64,000 bases of DNA, from assembly GCA_943736015.1 (NCBI GenBank), contig OX031065.1:2177501-2241500 (forward strand). The letters run 5' to 3'. The position numbers and the translations under genes were made by a program. Positions 26,868 through 39,500 of this stretch are shown here, piece after piece. Position 1 is the stretch's first letter; every line of letters starts with the position of its first letter. The notes below the pieces were generated by a model. It made no database searches and was not told the DNA's origin. It saw only the letters and a list, made by a program, of their open reading frames with translations. Origin of the DNA: Tridacna crocea. Lineage: Eukaryota > Mollusca > Bivalvia > Cardiida > Cardiidae.

Positions 26868-29305
26868 GTAATTAAATAGCGCTTAGAAGGTACAGGAATA
26901 ATAGGTAGCCTGGCATTCAGGCCCTGCATTTAAGTCATTCTGATAAACAAGGTACACAACTACATCAACTCACAGAAATATGTGTTGTTACTTGCCCTTC
27001 TTCTGAAATACAGGTTAAATCAGACATCAGAACATTGAGAACTCAGAGATTTCGTTTTGCAGTTTTACTTGATGATTTTGTTTTAATGAAAAGGCTCTAT
27101 TTAACGGACTGACACCAGTCTAGAATAATAGGTAGCAGCACAACGCATGTCCACATCCACATAGTTTGTGATACGGCACAATTTTACGGCAAATTGAACT
27201 AATCAAAATCATTACACCCTCCAGACCTTTGAGAAAAGGAATTAAGAACAATGATAGAAGAAAAACAACACAAAAATTAAATAATAGTTGAAAAACTGGT
27301 TATCTATACAAAACATGGATTTATAGTCATTGAGTGGGAGTGGTCGAAGATTATCCGTAAGAAATAAGTGAATTAATTACGTATAGTATCTACATATGCA
27401 TATAAAAAAAAGAGAAACGATTATTAGACTTAATTTATATCATCATCATTGAGAAACTAGATTTCTTACCATCAAATGAAGTGCTGCACGTTAGACATCA
27501 TAACAGCTCATCACCATTATTCTTTAAGGCTACATTTTTCTGTTTAGTTTTCATTAGAATATTAAGATTCCACAGCAATACATGTATTAAACATGGAAAC
27601 TTCGTCAGAAATGATAACATGCAATATAAGTATATTCTTTCAATTTAAGGACAGGTAATAAAGAATAGGAGATAGATACATGAATGACAGGAAAATAAAT
27701 GGATATTCTCGATCAGACATAGGCATTGCAGTAATACAATATTTCTGACACCGATAACGAAATAATACTCTATTTCTTGCAACAATAAGAATAGAAAATA
27801 ATTTATGCTTTAATAACAGGAAAAGAAATGGATAGGCTACATAAGAATAGACATAGGGATATACAATAATACAACATTACTGGCGCTAATAACAAAATCA
27901 CATAACAGATACGGAAGCAAACAAATGGAGTCCGGCGGATAGACAGACAGACAGACAGGCTGACTGACATATAGACAGATATACGAGTGTATGCTTAGTG
28001 AAGACTGGACAAGAGCCAGAAAGATCGACCGTCCGACAGACAGACAGACAGACAGACAGACAAGGCAGGTGGCAAGCAGGCAGACAGACCTACACAGCGA
28101 CAGATAGACAAAAAGACGGACAGATAGACAAAAAGACGGACCAATAATGTATCCTCTAGTGTAAATGTGTGTGTAGAAGGTTGAGGTAGAAAGGTACTGG
28201 GAGAGCCAGACATTTAGTTTAAAAAAAAACAATATCTGGCTAGCAATCTCTGTCTAAATGATTAACTTGTCATATAGATCGACAGACACGTAGATAAACA
28301 GACATCATAAAACATATGCACAGTCTTAAAGTAAACAATATTACAATTTTCCAAGTAATCAACCGCTATTTCGACTCTGAGCAAATTGCGCTGAAAAAGA
28401 ATGCTGAATGAAACAAAGATTACTGTCATGTCCTTACTCAGAGCTAGCCGCTTTGAAAACATTGTTGTAAAATGATAAACAGCTGGGAAAAAGTATTTTC
28501 TTCTTTTACCACATTGTTGCCGTCAAACAAATAAACAGATAAAGAGGTAAAGAAAACCTTTCAAATTTTTTCTTCCTTGAGAAGAGACGAGACTGACTGA
28601 TCAGCAGTTCTTGCTCTTTTACAGAGTTCCTTGCCCTATTAAATAACCACTTGATTTTTTTTAACAATATTTACATTTCGTCCATAAAGTCCATAAAGTT
28701 TTAATTTTAGACGAGTCCAAAATTTGGTTTGAGTTAGAATTTAGCTAGACAAATAGAATTGTCTCTCTTAAAAATGTTCATCCATGTGAATCAATTCGTG
28801 CAGTGCCAGTCAAAAGATTAAACATGAATTCTATACTGTACAAATAAATAAACTCAATAACTGGAGAGAATTTTTAGTCCATTCAAAAGCAACACGTAGG
28901 AAAGCTCATTCACCCTAAATAAGGCAAGGTTCTCTCCCTCGTGCTCATTAACCGAGTAACTCTTTGAAAATTTGAAAAAGTGAGGAAAAAAGGACATTTT
29001 CAGTTCTAGGAACAGACAAAAAGCAAGACCAAAAGTAAGGTGTATTCCAAGGATATACTAAAATTTGCTAAGCATTTCACGAATATCAATCTGAGTCAAC
29101 CCGAGATGAGACCGCGCTCTCTTCGCAGTCCGATCACGGCCTGTAACTCTCTAAAAGAATGATGGTTGTAACCTTCTAGACAGTGCAGAAATGATCAGAC
29201 GACACAGAACGTGCAGTCTGATCAGTAACCGCAGTGCCCACAAAGATCACAAGGAGGTGCTTGGTCAAGCAAAAGTCTTCAACAACCATCTATACCAAAA
29301 TATGT
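26868..29305. other. AT-rich gene-free stretch with (GACA)n
   Basis: This includes the LINE 5' flank. GACAGACAGA tracts at about 27940-27960 and 28034-28062 create long but meaningless frames of Val/Cys/Leu/Ser on the − strand. A decayed MITE hairpin (AAAACATTGTTGTAAAATGA) lies at 28455-28520. Nothing else is recognised. Confidence 0.6.
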
Positions 29306-29425
29306 TTAACCCTTTACTCATTTTAAGGTATCAACAACAAACAGCTTTTGAAAACATTGTGGAAAAAGGAGAAATTGCTCATTATGAGCAATTTCTCCTT
29401 TTCCCACAATGCTTTCCACTCAATC
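29306..29425. repeat. TTAA-MITE, GAGCAATTT subfamily, right end lost
   Basis: The left end is TTAACCCTTTACTCATTTTA. The central stem AGAAATTGCTCATTATGAGCAATTTCT is perfectly symmetric and differs on both arms from the main family (ATGCTGGT/ACCAGCAT), so this is a distinct subfamily related to 15183-15401. Confidence 0.75.
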
Positions 29426-29518
29426 AGATATTTGTATCCTCATTTGTTCATATTTCATACATCACATCTTTTTGCTGCTGAAATGGAAGAACCTCAAATT
29501 GGCATATCAGGTATATAG

Positions 29519-30360
29519 TTAAGCGGTACCAACACGCGACCTAAGCCGCTCAAAGTCTTGGTGCGTTTCCAAGCACTGAAGTTTTAGCTGATTGTCTTTG
29601 ACAATAATTGTACCATCGCTTGTCCAAGTTCTAGATATAAGTCTCTCCTTTACCAGTTTTCTTGTTTGGTAGAAGATTTTATCCCTCAAGGACGTTAGAT
29701 TTTCATTGACAAACACATTTTTGTAACCACTTGCTCCTAGATTTGATTTGTTTTTCAGAAGTTTCTGTCGGGCTCTATATGATGTGAATTTTATTATTAT
29801 GTCTCTCGGTCTAGTGTTAGTACCATCAGCCGGTCGAGGCCTACCCAGCTATGACTGCGGTCAATATCACTGATAGTAATTTCACTTTCCACTGCCTCAG
29901 CTACCTATAAGACTTTATCGTCTACTGACTCACCGTCGTTTTCAGGGATGCCTGAAAGACGAAGACAATTACGTCTGCTGTATTGTTCCGCCCTATCAGC
30001 CCTAATTTCAAGTTCCTCGATGCGTTGTCTCATTTCAGCATTCTCATTGGAAAGTAGCGATATCTTCTGGTTTAAGCTGCTTACGACTCCTTCAACAATA
30101 CTCTTGACAAGTGTGGGAAGCTCATCCTCAAAGGAACACTTAAGATAACCGCTAATCTGCGCCAAGTTATCGTCGCTAAGGGTAATTTGTGTAGAAGTGA
30201 TATCACCAGTACTAGTTTCTACTTCCTCGTGAATAGCATCAATTTTACTGTCCTTCTCGCAAACTGCTTTAGATTTCTTGAGATCAGTTTGATCTGCAGG
30301 AGAAGACAATGCTCGCTTCTTTTTAGGGTTGGTCTGCGGTGTCGATGTACGGCTACTCAT
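29519..30360 (-). pseudogene. ORF1-like relic of a non-LTR retroelement (coiled-coil, L1 ORF1 type)
   Basis: ATG 30360 opens a 151-aa frame with a basic N-terminus (PKKKRALSS) and a coiled coil of about 35 residues (SLNQKISLLSNENAEMRQRI, then EELEIRADRAEQYSRRNCLR), the typical lead-in to an RRM-like ORF1 core. A stop at 29905 breaks it. A second frame (29716-29519) has VNENLTSLRDKIFYQTRKLV and WTSDGTIIVK, the C-terminal domain signature of L1-type ORF1 proteins. The two lie in different frames. The element's ORF2 is not adjacent, and the LINE at 23.2-26.9 kb looks like another clade. Confidence 0.7.
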
Positions 30361-30689
30361 GATCCTTTAGAATTTTGTACAGTATACCCAGAGAAAAATT
30401 TAACGTGCCCTTGGGCAAACAAAGGTTTGATATCTAGGATAAAGGGTTTACTAGTGCTCAATGGAGCATGACAACAAAAAACGATGAGAGTAGCTTTTGA
30501 AATTCAAAACTGTGACAAAATTCGAGGAAATTCCACTTCAAGAGTTTTTTACATACTAAGATCAACGAATAATCTAGCCACAAGATCAATTGTGTTGCTC
30601 TCAATTCACCGTAAAACCCCCAGAAATAACTTGAATGACCACTGGATCGAAAACACAACTAGTCGCCCATAACCGGAACCGGAGTACTG

Positions 30690-30795
30690 GTTATAAATGA
30701 GACTCCAGGAAAGCATGGATAGCTGCACTGGCCGCTGCGATATAACTGAAATAATGTTGGAAACGGTGTTAAACACCATACAATCAATCAATTAG
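30690..30795 (+). repeat. SINE 3' tail with conserved mollusc-type core
   Basis: CTGAAATAATGTTGGAAACGG then GTGTTAAACACCATACAATCAATCAA. This CTGAAATA(C/A)TGTTGAAA...GTTAAAC pattern is what I recall as the conserved 3' core of mollusc SINEs. The tRNA head is not visible. Confidence 0.6.
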
Positions 30796-31660
30796 GTGTT
30801 CTCAGGCATAAACAAAGCTTAAAAAGTTTGTGATCTGTATCAAAGCGCGCTTTTATGCAGCAGGGTACAAGACGGTAGTAGTCAGTTATAGAACTTGAAA
30901 CTCCTGTTTCCTTGGTCCAGTAATCTTACTGGGATTTTCAGTGTCTAATAAAGTATTCGAGTATTATAGCAAGTATATTCGAGTATTATAGCAAGTAAAA
31001 CCAACATTTCAGGGAGCATCTGACAAATCAATCTACTTAAAAGTTGGTCAAACAAATCAGAGTCTCATATCACCTCAAACAAATAACTTTTTGTTGAATT
31101 TCCCTTTTCATTCTTCGTAATAAAAAGACATGCTCTTCAAGTGACTGTACAGAATAAAATATTGATCTCAAGTGACTGTACCACAGCCTATCAAGTGACA
31201 GTACAAATTAACTATGTTGACATGCCATTTTAAACGAGCGATTAGGAGGATTGTAGTCAATTTTGTTACCAACTCTTTACATGTTTTCAAACGAAAGTGA
31301 ATAAAGAAACTGTCTATACATTTTCCGCTCAGCAAAAAAGCTTTTAAGGATGATTAATCAAACAAAATACCTCGTTGTTTTGAGGCAAAAATCATCTGTA
31401 TCTTAGTATGGTTACATGATCAAGGCATCCCGATATCTCAAGGAAAGCTTTTCAGAGCACATGAGTGTTCCTGATATGGTCTATGATTAACAAACAAACA
31501 ACTGGATATGAAGGTTTTATAATAGCTATCAAAATAAATGAAAAATCACCAGCTTGACTTACCGTGTGATAGCAATTTTCAACGACCAAGTGACATTTCA
31601 CCACTGTACAGACTCTCAGGTGATATACAATCTGTACACTGTACACTTCCGGTCCTACAC
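30796..31660. other. gene-free stretch, nothing recognised
   Basis: Contains only a short direct duplication (GAGTATTATAGCAAGTA at 30959 and 30984) and CAAGTGACTGTAC words repeated three times near 31138-31203. No ORF has family features. Confidence 0.5.
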
Positions 31661-31661
31661 C

Positions 31662-32691
31662 TTGGTGTATTAATCTGTAAATTCACGCGCTGTTAACGAC
31701 CGGCTTTGTACTATCAATATCCTCGATTCGGGCTTACCTTGTAAACAACGTCTGTCCTTGTCAGATTTTCCCTAGACTCCGACATCAAACTGTAGAAATT
31801 TGTACCATATTAGATCCTTTTCACGGCATGTCTATGATGATATTAGTACACCACGAACAAAATTTTGTACAGGATCTCAGTGTAATCGAGATCTGAACAA
31901 AACTTCACCCGTGAAATATAGGCCTACTCTAAACCAGCTACATCCCACCCACTTTTTGACGTGATCGGTACGCCTCCCTTGATATCGATAGAACCCACTA
32001 CCGTCTTCTAGTTACAGAAATCCATATCCACTCATTCATCCTAGGTGTAATCGTCCAAACGTGTGCACGTTTATTCGAAATAAGTCCAGTGTGTATTAAA
32101 AATCAATAGAAGTGTATTTACACCGAGAGAATCAAAACTGGCATACAGGACTAACGGCCCTTTACTAATCGTAACAAAAACTTCTTCGCCGACTTCCGGT
32201 TTTGGCCCATTTACGTACAGTACATTTGAAGTTCGCTTACTGGATTTCTATGGAAATATTTTTGCAATCTGTGCAAATTATTGTTAAGATACCTTTACTT
32301 CATGCAATAATAGCGTTAATTCGCGTTGTTGTTTTTTTCGGTCGTTAACATTCGCAGAGGCCCTCAGAATACTTAAACACCCTTGTGCTTCGCACTCGGG
32401 AGTTAACCCTTTCCCAAACGACAAATTTTTGGACTAGACCAAATTGAAAGCATTTGCAGACGACAAATTAAAGGTGGCTGAAAAATTGGAATTTGTTCTG
32501 GGAAGGGCAGAAAACACTGTGGGAAAAGGAGAAATTGCTGGTTACCAGCATTTTCTCCTTTTCCTACAGTGTTTTCAAAAGGCTTCTTTCTCAGGGGCGT
32601 CAAAAGTAGGGATTGAGTGGTAATGGGTTAAAGCATTTTTCGGGCCTCTGCGAATGTTAACGAGCTCAAAAACGTGAATTAACCCTATATT
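31662..32691. repeat. dispersed 0.8-kb repeat, copy A, interrupted by a MITE
   Basis: Highly similar to 48157-48950 throughout (for example ATCAATATCCTCGATTCGGG, CATACAGGACTAACGGCCCT). Near its right end it has inverted arms around GGCCTCTGCGAATGTTAACG, partly separated here by the MITE at 32403-32631. It behaves like a non-autonomous DNA element; no coding sequence is seen. Confidence 0.75.
32403..32631. repeat. TTAA-MITE with proven insertion site
   Basis: TTAA at 32403-32406 and 32628-32631 flanks a 221-bp insert starting CCCTTTCCCAAACGAC and ending GTGGTAATGGG. The paralogous copy at 48889-48892 has a single TTAA and no insert, so the MITE duplicated TTAA on insertion, as piggyBac-type elements do. 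Both stem arms carry the ACACTG/CAGTGT variant. Confidence 0.92.
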
Positions 32692-33612
32692 CGTTCGTAA
32701 ATATAGCATGGGTCGATATCTCTGTGACAAATTATTCAAATGCATTTGAACCATGCAAAAAGCATTGATACAAAGACAATCTGCCAAATTGTTGCGGTGA
32801 AACATAAAAGGCGAATGTTCGAATCATGTACTAGTATCTTGTATGATTTAGATACCTGCGGCTGACAATACACTGTCAGGTTCTTGGTAGGTCGGTCGAT
32901 CTTTGGTCAGCATTAGGTAACAAATGTAAGAAAGAAATAAACGTTTAACATAAATAGTAAATAAATAGGTCTACATAAATAAATAGAAAAAAAGTTCTAA
33001 AAGTGGAGACCTACTCGTGGTCAGAACTGGAAACCTTGACTTTTCTTGTAAACGGCTAACATCTACTGAAATCTGGAAATCTAAGTATCATATAATAAGA
33101 TGAGTACGTTTTCAGTGGGACCCCACCTGAGAAAAACATCAGGATACGCGCATGCGTTAGCAGATAGCTTTGCACTTTGCTGACTGCACAAGCTGGCATG
33201 GATAGATACCTTTTGCAAATGCCTAAAACCCTGTTTACAAAGAGAATAGCTCAAATTATTTATGGAGACGAGTGAAGTGAAATTTTATCTTATATCCATA
33301 TAAATGTAAAATTCTTTTTACCTCTTAACGATATCTCACAAATCATAGCCAGAATATGCAAAACAATTGCTGCATATGTGAACATTTTCATTTGTAAAAC
33401 TTGACTGGGTACTCTAAATGTTCGATAAAATTCGTGAATCGGAGTTATATTAACAATTTGTTATTTAGCTTTATTACAATGAAAACAAGGAGTGGGGGGT
33501 GGGGGGAGTGCAATAATGTTCAGCAACTATACCTTTATGGAACACTCTCCATACCAATAATTCGGTTTGTTTAAGGTACATGAACACATGAGTGAGAGGA
33601 GTTTCTTTACCC

Positions 33613-33837
33613 TTAACTCTTTAACAAATAACAAAATTTAGGTCTAGTCAAAACTGAATCTATTTGAGAATAAATGTGATTAAAATAAACTGAAATATAT
33701 TTTAGTAAGGATAGAAAACCCTGTTGGAAATAGAGAAATCTCTTGTTTCCAGCATTTTATCCTTATCGAAAACTATGTTTTCATAAAACTTCCTTTTCAG
33801 GTTCGTTTAAACAAAGGATTTTGTTGTAAAGGGTTAA
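33613..33837. repeat. TTAA-MITE, strongly diverged
   Basis: Ends TTAACTCTTTAACAAATAAC and TTGTTGTAAAGGGTTAA. The central palindrome is much decayed (AGAGAAATCTCTTGTTTCCAGC), indicating an old copy. The flanking 32692-33612 holds nothing recognised except a G-rich run at 33492-33510. Confidence 0.7.
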
Positions 33838-33990
33838 AGTGCATTTCATAGTTATAGTTGCTTTTATGTTTAGCGTATTAGGTCAAACTGCACAAAACAT
33901 GCGGTCTGATCCCTGGCTTACACTGTCAGCATGGCCTTGATATTCTATGTAATAGCAAACATTGAAATTGCAATTTGGGACTCTTTCTTA

Positions 33991-36166
33991 CGCTCACCTG
34001 AGCACAATGTGCTCAAGTGGAGCTTTTAGAATCACCCGGTACCCGTCGTCTGTTGTGCGTTTTAAACAATTCTTTAAACATCAACTCCTCCTATAAACTG
34101 CTGGCCCAATTTGGACCAAACTTGGCTGGAATGTTCCTTGGGAGGTCCTCTTCAAAAGTTGTTCACAGAATTTGATTCGTCAAAAACTCTGGTTGCATAA
34201 CCAAACAATTAAAATTTTATAAGAAATTCTTTAAAAATCTTCTTCTCTGAAACCCGTCCGACGAATCACCGAAATACCACCGAAACACCGAAATGCCCCT
34301 AATTTCTTATTACTATGTTACAATTGCTATTGAAGTTCAACCGAATTGTCTTTTTTTTTTTGGAATTTGACCCAATTAATGTCAATAGAGAGGAAGGGCT
34401 GTTAGTTTAAATCATAATGACAAAATGACAACGTATCATTGAGGTCCGACGTAGACAATGCACTGAGAGAGACATATGTATCCACCGAAATACCCGCTCG
34501 ACATTGTAAATATTTGTTGATTTAGGGATTCAACCTCCGCAAGATTTGGCTCTTTTTCGCGATAGAACACGATTAATTATAGTAATGATCACTATAGAGA
34601 GGATTAATGTTGAAGAAAAATGTAACTATACGTTGATCATTGATTCACGTGGAGAATAATCACTGAAATACTCGCGTGTCAAGTCCTTACACAACGAAAT
34701 ACCTGACCTTTATTACACAAAATACAGACTTGTTAGTTATCAGATGGAATTATCACCTATATTTTATTTCTTTAAATCATAAACACAAAAATACTTTACA
34801 GAGTATGCAAATGCATTCCATTTGCGAACGAAGTACCTAACTAGTAAGTATTGCGTGATGTAACCATCGTCACGCGCGTGTCGCCTTTGACAACATTTTC
34901 TGATTTTTCCACTATGTTTACGGAACTATAGAGTGAACTGAAATTATATCTATATTATGTAGATCTAAATCGATATTTGATTTATCGTCAGTAGACGTGG
35001 AATTTAGACAGACAAGTCTTCAAATTAAGGCCAGGTAACATATTTACCCGATTCAAAATGGCAGCCAGTTTTCTTTCAAGATCCGTCAATTTTTAGTTTC
35101 ATTATCCAAATATCGCGAAAGAAAACCATTTTTTTCGAGAATATTTACGGATATAGATCAGACTCATCAACCTTGTAAAACAGCTACTGTAGTAAGAACG
35201 TAAACTCCCTGAATCAACATATTTTACTACGTCGTGCGGGTATTTCGGTGGACAACTGGCTCATATTTCGGAGACATCCATTATAGGGGACGTCAATGGT
35301 ATGTTGTTATTTTATCATTTTGTTTTAAACTAACCACCTTTCATCAATATAAAAATAAGTTTGTGTTAAAAACGAATACAGGACAATTTTTTCGCACTTA
35401 TATTAATTATTTGACTCTAAGTAATGTTTAAAAAATGTGGTATTTCGGTGTATTGGTGGTATTTCGATGATGCGTCGGACCCTTCTGAAACCGCTGGCTA
35501 GATTTTAAAATAATTTCACAGAGATGTTCCTTAAGTGACCCTTTTAAAACCGTAAGTTATTTGCGAAATTTTGATCTGTCAAGAAACATGGCTCTGGCGA
35601 ATGGGGGTTACTTGCACTGTACAGAAATTAAGAAATTCTTAAAATTTCTTCTTCTCTCGAACAACTGGTCAGATTGTATAATAATTTCAGAGATGTTCCT
35701 TGGGTGACTGTTTTTTAAAAATTATTCGTGAAATTTTGATTCGTCAAGAAACATGGCTCTGGTGAACGGGGGCTACTTGCACAATATGGAAATGAAGAGA
35801 TTCTTGAAAATTCTTCTTCTCTGAAACCCCTTGTCACATTTTAAAATAATTTCACATAAATGTTCCATGGGTGATCTTTTTCAAAAAATGTTCGCGAAAT
35901 TTTGATTCCTCCAGAAACGTGGCTCTGGTGAATGGAGGCTACTTGCACTATACGGAAAATAAGAAACTCTTTAAATTAAGAACTTCTTGAAAATTCTTCT
36001 TTTCTGAAACTGCTAGTCAGATTTTGAAATGGTTTTTACAGGTAACCTTTTGAAAATTGCTTGGCAAAATAAGATTTTATTTCCAGTGTTTCAATACCTC
36101 AAAAAAAAGTATATAGTCCTCTCAGAAATTCAGGTGAGCGATCCAGGGCCATCTTTGCCCTCTTGT
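33991..36166. mobile_element. composite repeat: CTCACCTGAG...CCCTCTTG element with internal about 170-bp tandem units
   Basis: The left end CGCTCACCTGAGCACAATGT includes the hairpin TGAGCACAATGTGCTCA. The right end is CAGGTGAGCGATCCAGGGCC then CCCTCTTGTTG. Between 35485 and about 36060 are three and a bit units beginning TTCTCTGAAACC (35485, about 35655, 35820, 36002). A 1.2-kb element (34255-35483) is nested inside. Small elements with conserved ends and central tandem repeats are known from bivalves and often classed as Helitron-like or tandem-repeat MITEs; the class here is unproven. Confidence 0.6.
34255..35483. mobile_element. nested non-autonomous DNA transposon with 9-bp target duplication
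   Basis: The termini GTCCGACGAATCACCGAAAT (left, 34256) and, reversed, GTCCGACGCATCATCGAAAT (right, ending 35480) form imperfect inverted repeats of about 40 bp, followed by a field of CACCGAAATACC-type words in inverted orientation at both ends (for example 34480 and 35235). TCTGAAACC occurs directly at 34246-34254 and 35484-35492, giving a 9-bp target duplication, which suggests a Mutator-like or related element. No transposase frame is present; the 65-aa frame at 35234 has no features. Confidence 0.65.
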
Positions 36167-36680
36167 TGACTGAATTCTATCTGCTGGGGTTTTTGGTACT
36201 ATAACGGTAGATACCATTTGATGAATTTCAAAATATGCTGTCACTTTATCACATACTAATCTAACTGTGACGGCAACAGGTTGCTGAGACAATAAACATG
36301 TAGTCTTACAAATCTCATTATGTACATGTATACATACACGTAGGTATTTTTCTAGCCTGAACCAGTTTATCATTGCAAACAAGAAATATGAAAATAAATG
36401 GTGAGGGGTATTGCACAACTTCAAAGTACATACAATGAGCACATGTTTCATCATGTGATACCGATGGTTATTACTCATTTTACCTTACCGAATAATCTCA
36501 TGTTTCGCGATCCCAAGGACAATACTTTGAAGAATTAATTTTTTAGATATAAAAAAAAAGAAACTCAATGCTTCCTATGCTCTCATTTTTTATCAAACCG
36601 TGGTTTAACTTTAATATAATTTGTAGTGTGCAAACCCTTTCTATCTTGATGAAAGTAAACTTTTTCGACCAGTATAGGGT

Positions 36681-36909
36681 TTAACTCTTTACCAAAGGAC
36701 AAAATTTCAGACTGATCCAAATTGAAAGCACTTGCAGACGACAAAACAAAAGTAACTAAAAAATTGAAATTTGTTTCCAGCAGGATAAAAAAACATTGTG
36801 GGAAAAGGAGAAAAAGCTAGTACCAGCATTTTCTCCTATTCCCACATTGTTTTCAAAAGGCTTCCCTCTCAGGGCCTTAAAAACCAGGGATTGTTTAGTA
36901 AACGGTTAA
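36681..36909. repeat. TTAA-MITE
   Basis: Ends TTAACTCTTTACCAAAGGAC and TTTAGTAAACGGTTAA. The central arms are slightly mismatched (AAAAAGCTAGTACCAGCATTTT). Confidence 0.8.
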
Positions 36910-38739
36910 AAGACCTTGCGATGTACCATTCGCACAATATCAGGAACAAAGCCCAATATGTTCTTCATATCTGTACCGCGTGATCAGTGAAAGATTGCTT
37001 TATCTTATTATAAAGGTAAAATTTCAGGTCAAGTTTTCCACATACAATTACAGGTATAGCTCTTGTCTTTTTTTTCTACAAACCCACCTTGAATTGTTTA
37101 CTGTAGTGAACTAAACTTTTTACAAGAAGAGAAATGAAATCACGAAAGAACATTAGTTTTAATCTTAGATCGAAAGATGTATACATTTTTATCCGTCGAA
37201 AAACAACAGCTTATAGCTGGCACCTGGAGGATTTTGAAATGACTTTTACAGGTGACCTTTTCAATAATGCTTGGCAAAATAATGATTTTGTTTCCAAAGT
37301 TTCAATACCTGGAAAAAAATGGTGAATGAGGTTTTCAATTTTAAGGCGATTCTTATCATAGTGTCTCGTAAGAAAGTAAAGCTATAACCACAGGGCAGAG
37401 TTGTTTGTAGTCAGATCTAGATCTACATCGATCTAAATAAAACATTCAGTTTTTTTTCAAGCGATGACATATCGACTGTGCAGAAATTTGATTTTCAAAA
37501 CTTATTTGAAAAAAAAATGGAAAGTTCACATTAACGTTAAAATCGTTTCAGTCTCTTTATCCCCTTCCACCGTTCTTTCTCACGATTTACCTAGTTTTTA
37601 AACATATTATGTAAGAACTTGTTTGTTATAGTGCACAACGAAGATGAATTAAACCCCTTTCTCCGAGCGTGTCATTCAATTATATTTCAACAGCTTGTAA
37701 GTAGAGGTTTAGTGTCAATAACTTCCCGTATAGAAATACCACATGATTAAATTAATGCGCATAGCCAAGTTAAACCCCTTCCCTACACAGATGCATTTAT
37801 AGACAACGTAGATTAATATCAGAAAGTACAGAAAGTGCAGCATATTCCTGAATCTACTGGTTGATAGTTTGCTATTGAATTCTGTGCCGCATCCCTATTA
37901 TTTATTCTGTCTTCTTTCGCAATATTATTTTCACTTTGTCGTCGACTTTTAAGCCAAACTTATCTGTAATGTTGAACCAAAAAAATCCACAAACCGAAAC
38001 CAAAATTTGCAGGTTGCATCAGTTAACAAAAATGCAATAACTGTTGTTGTTCAGTTCAGCTGTATAACACTTTACTTATTTTCCTTCTTCGCTTTGGAAT
38101 GTATTTGAAAAGTGAATTTAACCTCATATTCTAATGATATTTCTAATAAACTTGTTTTTCTTTCTTTACAATTAATGGGTAAAACTTCACAATTAGAACT
38201 AAGAGATAAAAGGGTAAGTGGAACTTTTCAAAATATCAAATCCATATGGGTTTACCAAAGTGAACGGAAACTTTTTTCCAAATGAAACATAGAGAGAACT
38301 GTGTGGTAAATGGAGAAAATACATCGACATTTTTTTTTCTGTTTTTCTCACATTTTCTTATTCTACTGTCTTGTGATCCGAATACAATTTGTCGTCTATA
38401 ATGAATTCAGTATTGATGACTCTAAAGTATTGTTGACGTGTTAAGAATTATGACCTTGGGATGTCATCCGTCTCACCATATAAGGACAAAAGTCTATTTC
38501 TTCTGTACTGCGTGATCAGTGAAATAGGAGAAATTTAGTTTCATAAGTTAGAATTTAGCTCTGAAATTAGGCCATCAGGTCGGGGGCAAACAAGCCCCAT
38601 ATTCATCTACAATTAGAGGTACAGTATTTCCTTTTCTCATTGTATAAACAAATGCTGAATTTTCTGATGTAGTAAATTGATTTACAAGAGGGGAAAAATT
38701 CACTTGTCTATATTGCAGCTCACAAATTAATTAACAGGA
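36910..38739. other. gene-free stretch
   Basis: It contains a fragment (37216-37310) paralogous to 36022-36100 (GACTTTTACAGGTGACCTTTT, TGCTTGGCAAAATAA) and a doubtful decayed MITE hairpin near 38295-38345. Nothing else is recognised. Confidence 0.5.
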
Positions 38740-39500
38740 GAAGAAGCTTGGAAACAGAAAGTCAACTCTGTTGTTAACAAATATGAAACCGAGCAATGGA
38801 GGTATAGGATGAGGGCTGATCCGGACTTTTCTCGATTTAGATTATTACATACTGGTGTTACGCCATGTATCTTGTATAGTCTAGATCAAGAAAATATCCA
38901 CCCACGTATAGTTAGATTATTGGCCAAAGTGTGGTAGCATTACCTCATCCGTTACCATCTATATGTCCTTTATGTTGTCTGATCATTGACGATGAAATCA
39001 CTCGTGTAATCAATGACTGTCAAATGCTGAATACGTCCAAGAACTCGCTTATAAATAACATACAGATTTGTACAGATTGTTCTGTTGCAGACGAATTCAG
39101 ACACAGTACGTCAGATATTTTTCTGCTGAAAGTTCTGGGAGCACCACTTTCTAGTGCCTTAACGGAGGAAACTAGAGTTCTTTTGCTGCAATATACAGTG
39201 TCATATGCATATGAATGTCTTAGAAACCTACTGTGAACTCTCAGAAGAGAATTCTCACTCCGTTTCTAGGAAAATATATTATACATTTAAGACAAGAATA
39301 TCCCGATGGAACAGGGGAATCTTGCAAGTACATCTATATAGTGAACTCTCTTGGCGTATACGCTAATCCCTTTTGTTTTTTCTAGCTTGACTTTTCTTCT
39401 TTCATTTTTTCCATTTGATTCTATGTTTAATTGTTAGATTTACGAACTGTAATTTATTAATCTCCATCAGGGGGAAATAAACTGAATAAATAAATAAAAT
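38740..39500 (+). pseudogene. LINE 3' end: ORF2 C-terminus, 3' UTR and (TAAA)n-type tail
   Basis: Translation from 38740 gives EEAWKQKVNS and MRADPDFSRFRLLHTGVTPC in one frame, then after a small insertion near 38931 continues as VVALPHPLP...CPLC in the next frame to 39236. This is the Cys-containing tail typical of non-LTR ORF2 proteins. A 3' UTR follows and ends in ATAAACTGAATAAATAAATA (about 39478-39499), a simple tail common in CR1/L2/RTE elements. It is 5'-truncated and frameshifted, so dead. Confidence 0.7.

Noticed and set aside
27837..28232. 131-aa and 72-aa − strand frames resembling membrane proteins
   Set aside because: They translate the (GACA)n microsatellite into Leu/Cys/Val/Ser repeats.
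36122..36478. 118-aa − strand frame
   Set aside because: No recognisable motif, AT-rich codons, and it starts in and runs past the end of a repeat element.
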